A stretch of 64,000 bases of DNA from Bradyrhizobium diazoefficiens. Lineage in GTDB: Bacteria > Pseudomonadota > Alphaproteobacteria > Rhizobiales > Xanthobacteraceae. Numbering within the stretch: the first letter of the stretch is position 1; every line of letters starts with the position of its first letter. Below are positions 1 through 8,722 of this stretch, in pieces. Made by a program: the position numbers and the translations under genes. Where the stretch lies: NCBI RefSeq assembly GCF_018131185.1, contig NZ_JAFCJE010000011.1, positions 62,001 through 126,000 on the forward strand, read 5' to 3'. The notes beneath the pieces were generated by a model. It saw nothing but the letters and a program-made list of their open reading frames with translations. It ran no database searches and had not been told where the DNA came from.

Positions 1-326
1 ATGTCGATATTGACGGGGCCACCGCGCGAGACCGCGATGAATTTGAGGCCCGGCAGGCGCTGCAGCATCGATCGCGAGACCGGCGCAAGATGCGTCACCA
101 GCAATGCGGCGTCGCCGATGAAGTTCACGACCTCATCGGGATCGCCCATGAACTCCTTCAGTCCGTCGAGCTTGGAGCCGGCATAGCCATGCTCCATCGG
201 CTCGTCCGGCCATGGCTGCTCCAGAACGCGGATGTCGATGGCGTTGCCACAGGCTGCCGTGATCCGTTCGGCAAAGACCTTCGGCAGCATGAAGCGGTCC
301 CCGACGATGGCAATCTTGCTAGGCAT
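1..326 (-). CDS. D-isomer-specific 2-hydroxyacid dehydrogenase, 5' part only
   Basis: This is the N-terminal ~108 residues of a gene that runs off the left edge. The protein begins MPSKIAIVGDRFMLP and contains ALLVTHLAPVSRSML, then LKFIAVSRGGPVNID. That last stretch resembles the D-2-hydroxyacid (phosphoglycerate-type) dehydrogenase pattern just before the NAD-binding fold. The ATG at 326 overlaps the end of the FGGY kinase by 8 bases, so it is probably translationally coupled and the last visible gene of the leftward sugar operon. By family it would oxidise a 2-hydroxyacid, or reduce a 2-oxoacid, with NAD(P). The substrate and the catalytic Arg/Glu/His residues lie outside the window, so the call rests on the N-terminus and the context. 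Confidence 0.7.
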   Translation of the reverse strand, partial: MPSKIAIVGDRFMLPKVFAERITAACGNAIDIRVLEQPWPDEPMEHGYAGSKLDGLKEFMGDPDEVVNFIGDAALLVTHLAPVSRSMLQRLPGLKFIAVSRGGPVNID

Positions 327-1899
327 GGCCGGCTCCCGCACGCACGGCCGCGAGTTGCTTCCAGACCGGCCGCGCCGCGAGCCTGGCATTCAGATAGGCC
401 GGAAACAGCCGTCCATAATGCGACGCCAATGCCGCGTCCGGCGTTTGCGGCGTCGCAAGATATGGCCGCACCCACGCATCCGCACAGGCCGTCATGTCCG
501 GATAGAGGCCGGTCGCCACCGCCGCGATCATGGCGGCGCCCGCAGCGCCCGCCTCGCCGCGGCTACAGACGCGCACGTTGCATTCGAGCGTAGCGCCAAG
601 GATCGCGCCCAGCGCGCGGCTGCGCGCGGCGCCGCCGGTGATGCGCAGGTCGCGCGGCAGCGCGCCCATCGCGGCGTAGCAATCGCGGGCGGCGAAGGCG
701 AGCCCTTCCATCACCGCCCGCATCAGATCCCAATAGCCGTGGCGGGTGCGCAACCCCAGGAATTGCGCGCAAGCCTCGTGCGCGACGAACGGGCCGCGCT
801 CGCCGGCATCGGAAATGAACGGGTGGAACAAGAGTTCGCCGGGGTGCGCTTGCATGACGCGCTCATCGAGCCGTCCGATCAGATCGGCGCGCGAGCGCGC
901 GATACCCTCGGCGGAGAGCAGATCGCGTGCGAGGTCAAGCAGCCAGTCGATATTCAGCGTCGCCGCCATGTTCGATTGCATCTGCGCATAATGACCGGAG
1001 ACCGGAAACGGCATGGTATAGCCGGTGGCCTCGGCATTGAGGACCACCGCATCGGCGCTGGGCGCGAGGCGCATATGCATGCCGGTCGAGCCGATGATGG
1101 TGCAGCCGACATCGGGCGCCGGATCGTAGAGTCCCGCCCCCAGCGCATTGCAGATCACGTCGACATAGCCGAGCGAGACCGGAACGCCCTGCGGCAGGCC
1201 GATCTCGCGCGCCGCGGCGGCGTTCAGCGGATGCGTGGTCACGACACCGTCGACGACGTCGGGAAACAGGGTCATGCAATCGGCGATCCCGATCAGGCGC
1301 GCGGTTTCGGCGTCGAACCGGCGCTTGCGGAAATCGCCGCAGGAGAAGGTCGCCTCCGACGGATCGGTCGCACGCTCGCCGGTGAGCAGGAAATACAGCC
1401 AGTCCTTGCAATGAAAGGCGGTGCGGGCGCGAGACAGGATCTCGGGCGCATGCACCTGCAACCAGGCCAGTTGCGGTCCCTGCTGGCAGGCATTGAGCCC
1501 CGAGCCGGTCCGCCGATAGAGCGCCGCATTGCGCTCGCTGTCGCGGATCCGCTCGACGAGGCCGGCCGCGCGGGAATCCAGCCACAGCAAGGCGGGCGCG
1601 ACGGGACGGCCGTCATCATCGATCAGCCAGGTGCCGTCGCCCTGCCCCGTCACCGCGATGGCGGCGAGCCGCGATGCGAGATCGGGAACCGCCACCGCCA
1701 GGCCGCGCAGGGCGGCAATTGTGTCGTTCCAGGTCCGCGCCATGTCCTGCTCGACATGGCCGCCGACTGACGTCGTGTAGCTGTTCGGCAGCGCGTATTC
1801 GCCGAGCTGCCGCCCGTCGCGCGTGAACGCGACCGTCTTGATCAGGGACGTGCCGGCATCAATGCCGATGATGACGTCGCGGCCAGGCAAGATGCTCAT
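319..1899 (-). CDS. FGGY-family carbohydrate kinase (first of two)
   Basis: A 526-residue kinase, normal length for FGGY sugar/polyol kinases (xylulokinase, glycerol kinase and relatives). The N-terminal phosphate-binding motif is IIGIDAGTSLIKTVAF (residues ~9-24). The second ATP-binding region shows IIGSTGMHMRLAP near residue 270, and the C-terminal FGGY_C lobe shows ITGGAARSRALGAILG. I chose the ATG at 1899 because it forms an ATGA overlap with the stop of the upstream ATPase gene; longer in-frame starts would run into that gene. It should phosphorylate the sugar or polyol imported by the adjoining ABC transporter in the cytoplasm. The exact substrate cannot be read from sequence. Confidence 0.88.
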   Translation of the reverse strand: MSILPGRDVIIGIDAGTSLIKTVAFTRDGRQLGEYALPNSYTTSVGGHVEQDMARTWNDTIAALRGLAVAVPDLASRLAAIAVTGQGDGTWLIDDDGRPVAPALLWLDSRAAGLVERIRDSERNAALYRRTGSGLNACQQGPQLAWLQVHAPEILSRARTAFHCKDWLYFLLTGERATDPSEATFSCGDFRKRRFDAETARLIGIADCMTLFPDVVDGVVTTHPLNAAAAREIGLPQGVPVSLGYVDVICNALGAGLYDPAPDVGCTIIGSTGMHMRLAPSADAVVLNAEATGYTMPFPVSGHYAQMQSNMAATLNIDWLLDLARDLLSAEGIARSRADLIGRLDERVMQAHPGELLFHPFISDAGERGPFVAHEACAQFLGLRTRHGYWDLMRAVMEGLAFAARDCYAAMGALPRDLRITGGAARSRALGAILGATLECNVRVCSRGEAGAAGAAMIAAVATGLYPDMTACADAWVRPYLATPQTPDAALASHYGRLFPAYLNARLAARPVWKQLAAVRAGAGHA

Positions 1900-3017
1900 G
1901 GTCGGGCTGCCTCCGCATGGTGAATGCAGTTGCCGTCGGCGCCGAACAAATGAAGATGCCGTGCCTCCAGCGCGAACGGCAGGATGTCCCCGGGCCGCGC
2001 TGTGATCTTGTTCGGCGTCACCGCGATGAGGAGGCGACCGTCGCATTCGCCTGCGACATGCGACTGGTCGCCCAGCCACTGGTTGGAGACGACGCGCACG
2101 CGCACATCGCCGCTGCCGACGGCGATCCTCTGCGGTCTTATGCCGACGCGCAGGCGCGTGCTCTGCGCCAGCGCGCGGCCGGCGGCAGCATCGAGCGTTT
2201 GCCCTGCCAAGCTGAACGCGAGATCCACCCCGATCGAGAGACGAAAGCCGCCATCGGCCTGCGCCACCTCGGTCTCGAGCAGGTTCATCGGCGGCTCGCC
2301 GATGAAGCTCGCAACGAACAGGTTCGCCGGATGATCCTTCAACTCCCGTTCGCTGGCGAACTGCTGAAGCACGCCATCCTCCATGACCGCGATGCGGTCG
2401 GCAAGCGCGCTCGCCTCGGTCTGATCGTGGGTGACGAAGATCGCCGTCATGCCGCGCTCGGCAAGCAAGCCTTTGATCCGTCCGCGCAGCACCGCGCGCA
2501 GCTGCGGCTCGAGCTGGCCCATCGGCTCATCCAGCAGATACAGATCGGCATCGCGCACCAGGGCGCGCGCCAGCGAGACACGCTGCTGCTGCCCTCCGGA
2601 AATCGAGCGCGGATAGCTGTCCAGGATATCGGCGATCTCAACCAGCTGCGCGATCGCCTCGACACGCCGGGTCACCTCGGCATACGAGAGCTGCTGCGCC
2701 TTCAGGGCGAAGGCGATGTTCTCGCGCACAGTGAGCGGCGGATAGAGCGAATAGCCTTCGAAGGCCATCGCCACCCTGCGCTTCGCCGGCGGCAATTGGT
2801 CGATCCGGCGCCGGCCGAGCGTGATCGCCCCCGAGGTAACACTCTCGAAGCCCGCGATCATCCGCAAGGTCGAGGTCTTGCCGCAGCCCGACGAGCCCAG
2901 CAGCGCGACGATCTCTCCCTTGCCGACCTCCATGTCGAGCGCGCGCACCGCATGGACCGGCGGCTTGCCGCGGCTCTGATAGACCTTGTCGACCTTGCTG
3001 ATCTCGAGCATGCCCAT
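1896..3017 (-). CDS. Sugar ABC transporter ATP-binding protein (UgpC/MalK type), canonical site
   Basis: A 373-residue ATPase of the MalK/UgpC class with a C-terminal TOBE-like regulatory region. Visible motifs are Walker A LLGSSGCGKTST (~38-49), signature SISGGQQQR, Walker B LYLLDEP with the catalytic Glu, and switch His in VTHDQTEA. The D-loop is unusual: GQLEPQLR stands where SNLDAKLR is expected. The start at ATG 3017 follows GAGGAG about 12 bases upstream; ATG 3011 is also possible. Its partner NBD gene lies just upstream, and the two permease genes precede that. The pair probably forms a heterodimeric motor. Confidence 0.88.
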   Translation of the reverse strand: MGMLEISKVDKVYQSRGKPPVHAVRALDMEVGKGEIVALLGSSGCGKTSTLRMIAGFESVTSGAITLGRRRIDQLPPAKRRVAMAFEGYSLYPPLTVRENIAFALKAQQLSYAEVTRRVEAIAQLVEIADILDSYPRSISGGQQQRVSLARALVRDADLYLLDEPMGQLEPQLRAVLRGRIKGLLAERGMTAIFVTHDQTEASALADRIAVMEDGVLQQFASERELKDHPANLFVASFIGEPPMNLLETEVAQADGGFRLSIGVDLAFSLAGQTLDAAAGRALAQSTRLRVGIRPQRIAVGSGDVRVRVVSNQWLGDQSHVAGECDGRLLIAVTPNKITARPGDILPFALEARHLHLFGADGNCIHHAEAARP

Positions 3018-3033
3018 GCCTATCCCGCTCTCC

Positions 3034-4137
3034 TCATGCCGCCTGCCGTCGATGCGACAGTCCGACGCGCAGACCCGTTGCACGGTCGAACAGAAGCGCC
3101 GCCTCCGGCGCGAAGCGAACGAAGACCCCGTCCTCCGCGCTCGCCATGGCCGAGCCCTGCGGCAGGGCGGCGAGCCACTCGGATCCGTCGGCGAAGCGGA
3201 GCAGCAGCACGGCCTTCTCATGCATCGGCGTGACCGCGACGATACGCGCCGGTATGGCGTTTTCGCCGGCTTGGCGGCTGATGACGAGATCATCCGGACG
3301 CACGCCGAGCCAGCACGGACCGTGATCGACGATCGCGCGATCGGCGGCGTCTAGCCGCACGGGCGTCCCCGCCACCTGCGCGCTGAGCCCGCCCTGCGCG
3401 GCGACCGGCTCGACCTCCGCGAGATTGATGCTGGGATCGCCGAACAGGCGCGCGACCGCAACCGACGCGGGCCTGGCATAGATCTCCTCGGGACGCGCGA
3501 CCTGCACCAGGCGGCCGTCGACCAGCACCGCGATCCGGTCGGCGATCGCCATCGCCTCGCGATAGTCCTGGGTGACGTAGAGGACTGAGGCCGAGCTCCG
3601 CCGCAGCAGGCTCGGCAATTCGAGTCGCATCTCGTAGCGCAGCTTGGCATCGACATTGCGCAAGGGATCGTCGAGCAGCAGCACATCCGGGTTGCCGATC
3701 AGGGCGCGCGCGAGCGCGGTGCGCTGCTTCTGCCCGTTCGACAATTCGCGCGGCCTGTGGCCGAGCACATGCTCGATCTTCAGCAGCCGGCTGATCGACT
3801 TGACCCGGCTCGCCACCTCCGCGGCGCCCTTGGCTCGCAGGCCGCTAGCTATGTTGTTCTGCGCGCTCATGTGGGGAAACAGGGCAAAGTTCTGGAAGGC
3901 CATGCCGATCCCGCGCTGCTCGGGCGGCGCGCCCACGATCGATCGACCGCCGACCAGGATGTCTCCCTCGTCCGGTTCGAACATGCCCGCGATCATGCGC
4001 AGGAGCACGGTCTTGCCGCTGCCGGACGGACCGAACACCGCGACGATTTCGCCGGGCTCGACCGCCAGCGAAAGATCCTCGGCGCAGCGGACCGGGCCGA
4101 ACGACTTGCCGACGGCGTTGAGTTCAAGACGCGCCAT
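3034..4137 (-). CDS. Sugar ABC transporter ATP-binding protein with degenerate catalytic residues
   Basis: A 367-residue MalK-like ATPase that pairs with the neighbouring NBD. Walker A is intact (VFGPSGSGKTVL, ~34-45). The signature reads LSNGQKQR instead of LSGGQ. After Walker B the catalytic Glu is replaced by Asp (VLLLDDP), and the switch His is replaced by Gln (VTQDYREA). These changes predict a weak or non-hydrolytic ATP site in a heterodimer, as is known for several ABC pairs including rhizobial glycerol importers with two ATPase genes. TOBE-like sequence follows from ~240 to the end. The gene lies between the permease gene (4-base gap) and the second ATPase gene (16-base gap). Confidence 0.87.
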   Translation of the reverse strand: MARLELNAVGKSFGPVRCAEDLSLAVEPGEIVAVFGPSGSGKTVLLRMIAGMFEPDEGDILVGGRSIVGAPPEQRGIGMAFQNFALFPHMSAQNNIASGLRAKGAAEVASRVKSISRLLKIEHVLGHRPRELSNGQKQRTALARALIGNPDVLLLDDPLRNVDAKLRYEMRLELPSLLRRSSASVLYVTQDYREAMAIADRIAVLVDGRLVQVARPEEIYARPASVAVARLFGDPSINLAEVEPVAAQGGLSAQVAGTPVRLDAADRAIVDHGPCWLGVRPDDLVISRQAGENAIPARIVAVTPMHEKAVLLLRFADGSEWLAALPQGSAMASAEDGVFVRFAPEAALLFDRATGLRVGLSHRRQAA

Positions 4138-4141
4138 GCTG

Positions 4142-4999
4142 TCAGCCTTTCACCGCACCGAGCGACAGGCCCTCGACCAGATAGCGCTGCGCGTACAGCG
4201 CGAGCAGCAGGGTCGGCGTGACCGAGAGCACGATCGCGGCTGCGATCTGGCCGTACTGAATGCCCGACGCCGTGACGAACGCCAGCGCCCCCACGGTCAC
4301 AGGCTGCTTGTCGGCCGAGGCCAGGATCAGCGCGAACACGAAATTGTTCCAACAAAAGATGAAGGACAGCAGGCCGGCTGCCGCGATGCCAGGCCCTGCG
4401 AGCGGTACCGCGATCCGCGTGAATGCCTCGCGCCAGGTATGACCAGCGAGGCGATAGGCATGTTCGATGTCGGGGCTGATGTCCTCGAAATAGCCGCGCA
4501 CGATCCACAGGATCAGCGGCAACGCGATGAGCTGATAGACCCAGACGATGCCGAAATAGGTGTCGTTGAGGCCGAGCTGCTGGTAGTACAGCGACAGCGG
4601 CAACAGCACCAGCAGCGGCGGCGCGAAGCGGAACGACAGCAGCGTGAAGGCGATGGTCTCGCCGAGCCGGAACTTGAACCGCGCAAAGGCGTAGGCCGCG
4701 GGCACACCAAGCAGCAGGGCCAGCACCACGGCAGCGCTCGACAGCGCAAAGCTGTTCACGAGGTTGCGCATGAAGGATATTTCGAGATTGCCGGCAGCGG
4801 TCCGCAGCTGCCCCGAGATCAGGGCCTGATAATTGGCCAGCGTCGGCTCGAACAGGATGTGCGGCGGAATCCGCAGGATCTGCTCGTTGGCCTGGAACGA
4901 CATCAGGAAGATCCAGACGATCGGAAACAGGAAGAACACGAGCACGAGCGCGAGCGCCATGCCTCGGAAGATGCGCCCTGCGAAACTGGAGTGATCCAT
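4142..4999 (-). CDS. ABC sugar permease, MalG-like
   Basis: A 285-residue inner-membrane permease with about six hydrophobic segments; the first is ALALVLVFFLFPIVWIFL near the N-terminus. The EAA loop that contacts the ATPase is visible as EHAYRLAGHTWREAFTRIAV followed by PLAG. It forms the transmembrane pore with the upstream MalF-like permease. It starts at ATG 4999, 16 bases after the partner gene, and ends 4 bases before the ATPase gene, so it belongs to one operon. CUT1 family assignment is secure; the transported sugar is unknown. Confidence 0.9.
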   Translation of the reverse strand: MDHSSFAGRIFRGMALALVLVFFLFPIVWIFLMSFQANEQILRIPPHILFEPTLANYQALISGQLRTAAGNLEISFMRNLVNSFALSSAAVVLALLLGVPAAYAFARFKFRLGETIAFTLLSFRFAPPLLVLLPLSLYYQQLGLNDTYFGIVWVYQLIALPLILWIVRGYFEDISPDIEHAYRLAGHTWREAFTRIAVPLAGPGIAAAGLLSFIFCWNNFVFALILASADKQPVTVGALAFVTASGIQYGQIAAAIVLSVTPTLLLALYAQRYLVEGLSLGAVKG

Positions 5000-5015
5000 C
5001 GCCGCCTCCCGTGCC

Positions 5016-5948
5016 TCACGCGTGGCCGTGGGCGCGCGCCCGCAGGCGCAGCCAGTTCTTGATGAAGATGTTCGACAGGATATTGGTGATCAGCCACAGG
5101 ATCATCAGCAGTGCCGCCGAACGGCCGACATTGGTGTATTGGAAGAATTCGAGATAGGCCTGAACCTGGAACACCATCAGCCGGTCACCGGGACCGCCCT
5201 GCGTCATCGCATAGATGATGTCAAACTGCTGGATCGAATCCAGCAGGCGAAATAGCGACGCCGTTATGATGTAGGGCGCGAGCATCGGCAGCGTGATGCG
5301 GAAGAACACGAAGCTGGCCGGGACACCATCGAGCGCTGCGGCCTCGAACGGCTGCCGCGGCAGCGAGCGCAGGCCCGCCAGCAGCAGGATCATGATGAAG
5401 GGCGTGTAGACCCAGACGTCCACCAGCACCACCGTGAACAATGCGCTCGAAGGATCGGACGCCCATTTGAAGTCGTGCACGCCGAGCAGGCTGACGAGAT
5501 AGGACAGAATGCCGAAGCTCGGGTTGGTCATGAGCTTCCACATCAGCGCCGCGATCGCGGGCGCCGTCATCAACGGCAGCAGCAGCGCGATGGACACCGC
5601 ATTGTGAAAGCGCGTCGGACGTCGCAGCAGCAGGGCAATGCCGAGGCCGAGCAGCAGCTCAAGCACCACCGTCAAGGCGGTATAGGTGAGCGAGATGCGA
5701 AGCGTGTTCCAGAAGGCGGGATCGGAGAGAAAGTCGATGTAATTGTCGACCCCTATGAAGCCGCGCAGATGGGGCAGGTTCAGCCGGTAGCGCTGGAGCG
5801 AATAGATCGCCGCCGTCACGAAGGGCACGAGGATGGCGATGCAGACCAGCAGGGCCGGCAGGCTCAGCAGATAGGGCAGCATGCGCCCGCGCAGCCTCGT
5901 GGTGCGGCGCTGCAGCACATTCGTCTGGGACAACTGGACCATGCTCAT
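5016..5948 (-). CDS. ABC sugar permease, MalF-like
   Basis: A 310-residue CUT1 permease with about six membrane spans. The EAA motif is FEAAALDGVPASFVFFRITL followed by PML, and the C-terminus carries the MalF/UgpA-type pattern AMTQGGPGDRLMVF. It pairs with the MalG-like permease directly downstream. The start is ATG 5948; ATG 5942 is also in frame. About 150 bases separate it from the binding-protein gene, a gap that contains a short tandem repeat rather than an obvious terminator. Confidence 0.9.
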   Translation of the reverse strand: MSMVQLSQTNVLQRRTTRLRGRMLPYLLSLPALLVCIAILVPFVTAAIYSLQRYRLNLPHLRGFIGVDNYIDFLSDPAFWNTLRISLTYTALTVVLELLLGLGIALLLRRPTRFHNAVSIALLLPLMTAPAIAALMWKLMTNPSFGILSYLVSLLGVHDFKWASDPSSALFTVVLVDVWVYTPFIMILLLAGLRSLPRQPFEAAALDGVPASFVFFRITLPMLAPYIITASLFRLLDSIQQFDIIYAMTQGGPGDRLMVFQVQAYLEFFQYTNVGRSAALLMILWLITNILSNIFIKNWLRLRARAHGHA

Positions 5949-6073
5949 GATGATACGGGATCACGCATTGGCTTCAACTCGCCGGCCCGGACCGGATGGG
6001 CGTTCCGAACCGGCGAGTTGGCGTGGCGCGGAGGAATGGGCGCCACGCAAGGCATCGTAGGCGGCAAACTCAG

Positions 6074-6109
6074 CCAAGGCTGTTCAACCAAGGCCGTTCA
6101 ACCAAGGCC
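6074..6109. repeat. 14-bp tandem repeat, about 2.6 copies, at the 3' end of the binding-protein gene
   Basis: The unit CCAAGGC(T/C)GTTCAA occurs twice in tandem plus a third partial copy (CCAAGGCC). The stop codon of the binding-protein gene (6098-6100) lies inside the second unit. The distal copies therefore look like small duplications of the gene end, probably from replication slippage. Confidence 0.8.
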
Positions 6110-7537
6110 TGCCTGCTTGAGCTGGCGGTTGATGCTGTCGGCGAGCTTGTCGAGTCCCTCGTCGACGCTGACCTCCTTGGCTACCATCTTCTGGAGCGAA
6201 GCCGCCCATTCCGTCGTCAGGTCGAAGAACAGCGGCTGGGCCGTGAAGTAAATCTTGGCACCCGGCGAGGACAGATCATGCTGCTCGAGATAGCCCGGAT
6301 AGGACTTTGCGATCCGATCGCGGAATTCGCTGTCCTTCCAGACCGACGCGCGCACCGGATTGACGAAATCCATCTTGCGGGCGCCGAACAGATCGTGCTC
6401 GGTCGAGGCCGCCCATTGCATGAACAGCCAGGTCGCGTCCTTCTGCTTGGAGAAACTGGAGAGCGCGAGCGACCAGATCCAGACGTTCGGCGTCGGCGCC
6501 TTGGCGGCCGGATTGGCCGCGAACGGCGCATAGCCGAGATTGCCCCTCTCCTTGTTCTCGCCGCCGTTCATGAAGTAGCCGAGAATGTCGGCGTCGAAGA
6601 TCATGCCGGAGGCGCCGGCGCCGAGATCGGTGCCGACCTGGTACCAGGTGTAGGTCGACCAGTTCTTCGGCCCCGAGGTCTGGATCATCTTGACCCATTT
6701 CTCGTGAAACTCCTTGGAGGCCTTGGTGTTCATGGCGGCCTTCAGCTTGCCGCCCTCCATCACGAAATCCTTCTGGCCGAAATTCGAATAGGCCGAGAGG
6801 AAGCCGGGATGGATCGTGGCCCACGATCGCGAGCCGCGCACGCCGACGCCGTAAGGTCCGCCCGCATCCTTGGTGATCTTGGCGGCGACGTCGAGCAGCT
6901 CGTCGAGATTCTTCGGCGGTTTGACGCCGACCTTGCCGAAGATGTTGCGATTGTAGGTGATATTGTTGAGCTCATAGCCCCACGGGATGCACCATTGCTT
7001 GGCCTTGCCCGAGCCGAGCTCGGAGCCAGCAACGCCGTCCCATGCCGTCGAGGAACGAAGGCCGGGCAACACGTCGTCCCAGGCGAAGGCCGGGTTGGTC
7101 TTTGCGGGGTCCTTGATGTAGGCGTTGAGATCCTCGATCCAGCCGGCCGGACCGTAGGTCCAGGTCATATAGGCGCCGGTCATGAAGGCGTCGTACTGGT
7201 CCGATTTCGAGGACAGCGCCGCGGTGACCTTGTCGAAATAGACGTCCTCCGGGAAGATGTCGTACGCGACGTTCATTCCCGTCAGCGCCTTGAAGGCCTC
7301 GATATCGCCGATCATCGCATCGACATAGGGATGCTTGTTCAACAGCAGCTTGACCGTCTTGCCGCTATAGGCCTTCCAGTTGAAGTCCGCCGCCATGGCC
7401 CGCGACATTGCGGAGACATAGGCCGCGTTGGCAGCAACGCCGGCGATGCCGAGCTTGGCGGCGCCATCCAGCAGATCACGCCGACTGATGCGTTTGGCGG
7501 CGTAGGAGTCGAACAGATTCTTCTCGCGATCGTACAT
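6098..7537 (-). CDS. Extracellular sugar-binding protein of ABC importer (Tat-exported)
   Basis: A 479-residue family 1 solute-binding protein. The N-terminus has a twin-arginine signal, KRISRRDLLDGAAKLGIAGV, followed by an Ala-rich cleavage region (AMSRAMAADFNW). The mature part has features of large CUT1 receptors, such as YDAFMTGAYMTWTYGPAGWI and a C-terminal region rich in aromatic residues. Tat export suggests folding in the cytoplasm before release to the periplasm. It lies between the SorC regulator gene (13-base gap) and the permeases, so regulator and importer are probably co-transcribed. Confidence 0.9.
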   Translation of the reverse strand: MYDREKNLFDSYAAKRISRRDLLDGAAKLGIAGVAANAAYVSAMSRAMAADFNWKAYSGKTVKLLLNKHPYVDAMIGDIEAFKALTGMNVAYDIFPEDVYFDKVTAALSSKSDQYDAFMTGAYMTWTYGPAGWIEDLNAYIKDPAKTNPAFAWDDVLPGLRSSTAWDGVAGSELGSGKAKQWCIPWGYELNNITYNRNIFGKVGVKPPKNLDELLDVAAKITKDAGGPYGVGVRGSRSWATIHPGFLSAYSNFGQKDFVMEGGKLKAAMNTKASKEFHEKWVKMIQTSGPKNWSTYTWYQVGTDLGAGASGMIFDADILGYFMNGGENKERGNLGYAPFAANPAAKAPTPNVWIWSLALSSFSKQKDATWLFMQWAASTEHDLFGARKMDFVNPVRASVWKDSEFRDRIAKSYPGYLEQHDLSSPGAKIYFTAQPLFFDLTTEWAASLQKMVAKEVSVDEGLDKLADSINRQLKQAGLG

Positions 7538-7550
7538 GGGTAACCTCCCG

Positions 7551-8564
7551 TTATGCGCGTTTACTTCCCTTCTGTCGCTTGTTCTTGGTCTTGTTGGTCT
7601 TGCCCTTGCCGGATGTCGCCTCCAGCTTGTCGGTTGCGAGGGCCTGTGCGGTCACCTCGTCGATGATGAGACCGTGCAGGAGGCCGCTGCGCAGCACCGC
7701 GCGCAGCGCCGTCACCTTGGCGAGACCGCCGCCGATGGCGACGATGCGGTGTTTCCTGAGGTCCGCGCCCTCCATCGAGGTCGCACGCGCCGACAGGTCG
7801 ATGTCCAGCAACTCGCCGTTGGCGTTGAAGAAATGCCCGAGCAGGTCGGCGCAGGCGCCGGCTCGCTTCAATTCGACGACCTCGTCCGGCCTGATCATGC
7901 CGCTCGAGACCAGGAAGCCCTCGGCATGGATCTGTCCGATGCCGACGAACAGGAGCGAGGCCTTGCGCGCGAGCGCGAACACCTCCGCGATGCCAAATTG
8001 CTTCATCAACACCGCGCGGTCGGCGACCGAATTGGCGAACACCGGCACCGGCAGGAGATAAGCCTCCGCGCCGGTGCGTTCCGCTAGCCGGTGAATGACG
8101 TCGAACGGATTGGCGGCGAATTTCCGCGTCAATCCGCCGAGCAGGGAGACGAATTGCACGCTGCGCGCCGGCGTCTGCGGCAACTGCTCGACTACCGCTG
8201 CGAGCGTGCGGCCATGCCCGACGCCGATGATCTTGTCCTCGCCGCGTTCGAGGTTCTGCCGCAGGAAGCTCGCGCCTTCGAGCGCAAGGGCCCTGAGTGG
8301 CAGCTCGCCCTCGCCGAGATCGGGCGCGACGCGGCAGAAGGCAAGGCCGTAGCGCTCGACCAGCGTGTTCTCCAGCGCGACGCATTCGGCCACAGGACCT
8401 TCGACGAAGACGCGGATCATGCCCTCGCGGCTGGCACGCGCGATCAGCCGATGCGCCTTGGTGCTCTGGATGTTGAGGCGGTCGGCGACTTCGGACTGGG
8501 TCAGCCCGGCGGCGAAGTACAGCCACGCCGCGCGCGTTGCGAGCGACGCCTCACCGTCAACCAT
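7551..8564 (-). CDS. SorC/DeoR-family sugar-responsive transcriptional regulator
   Basis: A 337-residue regulator. An N-terminal helix-turn-helix is visible as GLTQSEVADRLNIQSTKAHR, followed by a sugar-phosphate-binding domain with IIGVGHGRTLAAVV and LLFVGIGQIHAEG, both typical of the SorC/LsrR/DeoR group. The C-terminus is a lysine-rich tail (GKGKTNKTKNKRQKGSKRA). ATG 8564 is preferred; an upstream TTG at 8612 would lie inside the candidate operator. It is the first gene of the leftward transport operon and is divergent from the kinase-HAD-aldolase operon, so it probably controls both in response to a phosphorylated sugar. Confidence 0.87.
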   Translation of the reverse strand: MVDGEASLATRAAWLYFAAGLTQSEVADRLNIQSTKAHRLIARASREGMIRVFVEGPVAECVALENTLVERYGLAFCRVAPDLGEGELPLRALALEGASFLRQNLERGEDKIIGVGHGRTLAAVVEQLPQTPARSVQFVSLLGGLTRKFAANPFDVIHRLAERTGAEAYLLPVPVFANSVADRAVLMKQFGIAEVFALARKASLLFVGIGQIHAEGFLVSSGMIRPDEVVELKRAGACADLLGHFFNANGELLDIDLSARATSMEGADLRKHRIVAIGGGLAKVTALRAVLRSGLLHGLIIDEVTAQALATDKLEATSGKGKTNKTKNKRQKGSKRA

Positions 8565-8607
8565 CGGCAACCTGTCGGAAGGTATCGCCACGCCGGAAAA
8601 GCCCTCT

Positions 8608-8640
8608 TGCAATTTTCTTCACGTCTTGCAAAAAATTGCA
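8608..8640. promoter_or_regulatory. Candidate SorC-type operator in divergent promoter
   Basis: A perfect 9-bp inverted repeat, TGCAATTTT (8608-8616) and AAAATTGCA (8632-8640), lies between the divergent SorC regulator and the second FGGY kinase gene. A direct repeat CTTGCAA (8606-8612 and 8625-8631) overlaps it. SorC-family regulators commonly bind extended palindromic or direct-repeat sites next to their own gene, so this is the best operator candidate here. No binding evidence is available. Confidence 0.5.
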
Positions 8641-8722
8641 GAGACGGGTTGGAACGTCAATCCCCCAAACGTGCTGCGGTGCAATCTTGCCGGGCACGCA
8701 TCGCTCACGCTGAGGAGGTCGA

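Noticed and set aside
232..1770. 512-codon open frame on the plus strand opposite the first FGGY kinase
   Set aside because: Its protein is Arg/Gly/His-rich with no family pattern and it is exactly antisense to a well-supported kinase; typical high-GC shadow. The same applies to long plus-strand frames opposite the transporter, NRPS and Liv genes (for example 21607-23736, 40032-42011, 46344-48455, 53198-55051).
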